This document shows, piece by piece, positions 5,903-6,834 of a stretch of 6,834 bases of DNA. Positions within the stretch are counted from its first letter, which is position 1. Each line of letters begins with the position of its first letter. The position numbers and the translations under genes were made by a program. The DNA is taken from assembly GCA_964507195.1 (NCBI GenBank), contig CAZDPA010000203.1, forward strand, positions 1 through 6,834. The letters run 5' to 3'. The notes beneath the pieces are model-generated. The model searched no databases. It was not told the origin of the DNA and was given only the letters and a program-made list of their open reading frames with translations. This stretch comes from Solimonas sp964507195 (GTDB taxonomy: Bacteria > Pseudomonadota > Gammaproteobacteria > Nevskiales > Nevskiaceae).

Positions 5903-6595
5903 CTACAGATCGAACCCGTACTTGCCGGAGAGCACGAACTTGACGTCGTCTTCGTCGATGTCGGTGGCGATTGCCGCCAGACCCATCGTGAAGCCGTTAC
6001 CGGCAGCGGCCGACACACCGATGCTGTAGTCGAGGATGTCTTCGAGCGCATCGTCATCAAACGTCTGCTGGCCGACGCTCAGGTCCAGGGTTGCCTTCTC
6101 GGCAACCGGGAACGACAGCTTGAGGTACGGATAGATGACCGATTCGTCGGTGACGGCGAAGTAGTCGGCGACGCTGTAGTTCACGCCGATCTTGGCCGGA
6201 CCGAAGCTCACCGAGCCGTAGATTTCGATCGTGTTGTTGGACGGATCGACTTCAGTACCACCTTCTTCCTCTTCCGAGTAGTAGTAGTAGATACCGCCGA
6301 TGTCGTAGCCGATGTCGCCGGCCTTGCCGCTGAAGCCGGCGTAGAAGTCGATTTCTGCCGAGGTGCCTGAGGCGCTGGCGAAGCCGATCGTCGAAGCCCA
6401 GGTACCGACGTACAGGCCGGATTCTGCAGCGTAGTCAAAACCACCCGACACAGCGGCGCCCGAGGTCTGTTCGATGCCGCGGAACAGGTACTGACTCGTA
6501 ACGCCCACATTGGCGGTTGCGCCAGCCAGCACGCTGCCCGAGAACACACTTGCGCCGAGAACGACGGCGCTCAAAACCGAACGCTTGAAAGTCAT
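5903..6595 (-). CDS. TorF-family putative outer-membrane porin
   Basis: A 230-residue exported beta-barrel protein of the TorF/Gcw_chp family (TIGR02001). Residues 1-24 are a signal peptide (MTFKRS, hydrophobic core, GSVLA before GATANV). The mature start ATANVGVTSQYLFRGIEQT is the family's most recognisable block. The rest alternates short amphipathic beta strands (YVGTWASTIGF, IDFYAGFSG, GYDIGGIYYYY, IEIYGSVSFG, IGVNYSVADYF, YPYLKLSFPV, TLDLSVGQQTF) with Gly/Asp/Asn turns. One turn holds four Tyr then Ser and four Glu (103-111), followed by VDPSNN, perhaps a metal- or cation-binding loop (inference). It ends KYGFDL, not the usual terminal Phe. Ribosome site AGAGGGG (6604-6610) sits 8 nt before the ATG. 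The substrate is unknown. Family members often occur near glnK-amtB (recalled), which fits the sigma-54/NtrC-like upstream region. It converges on comM and shares its terminator. Confidence 0.9.
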   Translation of the reverse strand: MTFKRSVLSAVVLGASVFSGSVLAGATANVGVTSQYLFRGIEQTSGAAVSGGFDYAAESGLYVGTWASTIGFASASGTSAEIDFYAGFSGKAGDIGYDIGGIYYYYSEEEEGGTEVDPSNNTIEIYGSVSFGPAKIGVNYSVADYFAVTDESVIYPYLKLSFPVAEKATLDLSVGQQTFDDDALEDILDYSIGVSAAAGNGFTMGLAAIATDIDEDDVKFVLSGKYGFDL

Positions 6596-6663
6596 TGTGT
6601 AAGCCCCTCTTGGTTTGAATACTCCGCAGGCGACAAGCGCTCTCGCGGCCCGGCAGGACTAAC

Positions 6664-6678
6664 GCAAGCGCTGTGCCA
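6664..6678 (-). promoter_or_regulatory. Sigma-54 (RpoN) promoter for the porin gene
   Basis: On the minus strand this reads TGGCAC AGCGC TTGC, a perfect match to the TGGCAC-N5-TTGC -24/-12 core. The conserved GG and GC are in place. The predicted start is near 6652, giving a leader of about 57 nt before the ATG at 6595. Sigma-54 promoters need an upstream activator, and an NtrC-like site lies upstream. Confidence 0.85.
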
Positions 6679-6717
6679 ACTGCCAGTGGCGCGCGGTTCC
6701 GGTCAAGCCTGCTCGCT

Positions 6718-6738
6718 TAACGCACCCGTTTTGAGGCG
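6718..6738. promoter_or_regulatory. Degenerate, weak NtrC-like half-dyad
   Basis: TTAACGCACCCG followed by TTTTGAGGCG resembles the better site at 6815-6829 (both share AACGCACC and end in GGCG) but has two extra bases in the centre and one imperfect half. It lies about 75 bp upstream of the predicted start. Possibly a low-affinity site, possibly chance. Confidence 0.25.
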
Positions 6739-6803
6739 ATTCGGACAAAGAAGTGCTTCAGCCCGACAAGTTTGGCCAGAATCTGCTACCGCTCGAAAGA
6801 ATT

Positions 6804-6834
6804 TGGGGCGTAACGCACCAAAATGGGGCGTCAC
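6804..6834. promoter_or_regulatory. NtrC-like enhancer dyad within a 20-bp direct repeat
   Basis: GCACCAAAATGGGGC (6815-6829) matches the NtrC operator GCACCA-N3-TGGTGC at all but one position. The motif TGGGGCGT occurs at 6804 and again at 6824, exactly 20 bp apart, about two helical turns, so bound dimers would lie on one DNA face. It sits about 170 bp upstream of the predicted sigma-54 start, a usual enhancer distance. The repeat runs into the window end, so further sites may follow. Confidence 0.55.

Larger units (their letters stand above)
6596..6834. other. Non-coding region upstream of the porin gene (239 bp)
   Basis: No convincing coding sequence or RNA gene is seen. It holds the porin leader with its ribosome site, the sigma-54 promoter and the NtrC-like sites. 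A clear IHF site between enhancer and promoter was looked for and not found. A divergent gene beyond the window edge might share these sites. Confidence 0.7.

Noticed and set aside
1..6834. A defence, toxin-antitoxin or prophage system
   Set aside because: All seven genes belong to recognisable housekeeping or envelope families, apart from the unresolved role of the TPR/NTF2 protein. No nuclease, integrase, toxin or phage signature is visible.

Overview
The window is chromosomal DNA from a GC-rich Gram-negative bacterium. Lipid A acylation, a Sec-exported peptidoglycan enzyme, an outer-membrane beta-barrel and the TsaD, FolB and ComM sequences together point to a gammaproteobacterium, perhaps of the Xanthomonadales/Nevskiales kind. 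That placement is an inference from protein character, not from a search. There are seven protein genes and short gaps. I see no tRNA, rRNA, CRISPR array, insertion sequence or phage gene.

Layout. Bases 1-383 (+) hold the 3' end of an LpxL/HtrB-type lipid A acyltransferase. Bases 480-1478 and 1498-2676 (+) are a tandem pair of exported proteins. The first has TPR repeats, an Ala/Pro linker and a C-terminal NTF2/Cds6-like domain. The second has a YkuD L,D-transpeptidase/L,D-carboxypeptidase domain followed by a visibly homologous copy of the same C-terminal domain. The convergent gap 2677-2821 holds two inverted copies of a ~40-bp REP-like palindromic element. On the minus strand tsaD (4227-3184) and folB (3172-2822) form a two-gene operon. 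A 114-bp divergent intergenic region separates tsaD from comM (4342-5850, +). A strong bidirectional hairpin terminator follows comM, and a TorF-family putative porin (6595-5903, -) converges on it. The last 239 bp are the porin's upstream region, with a near-perfect sigma-54 promoter and an NtrC-like dyad about 170 bp upstream of the predicted start.

How it fits together. The left part is envelope-related: lipid A acylation, then a probable peptidoglycan-trimming pair sharing an accessory domain. The centre is housekeeping: tRNA t6A modification (TsaD), folate synthesis (FolB) and DNA branch migration in transformation (ComM). The right edge looks like part of a nitrogen-starvation regulon controlling an outer-membrane protein.

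Most worth a second look are the paired proteins sharing a C-terminal domain, the sigma-54/NtrC control region of the porin, and the inverted REP-like pair whose stems differ but stay complementary. I found no clearly new defence or mobile system.
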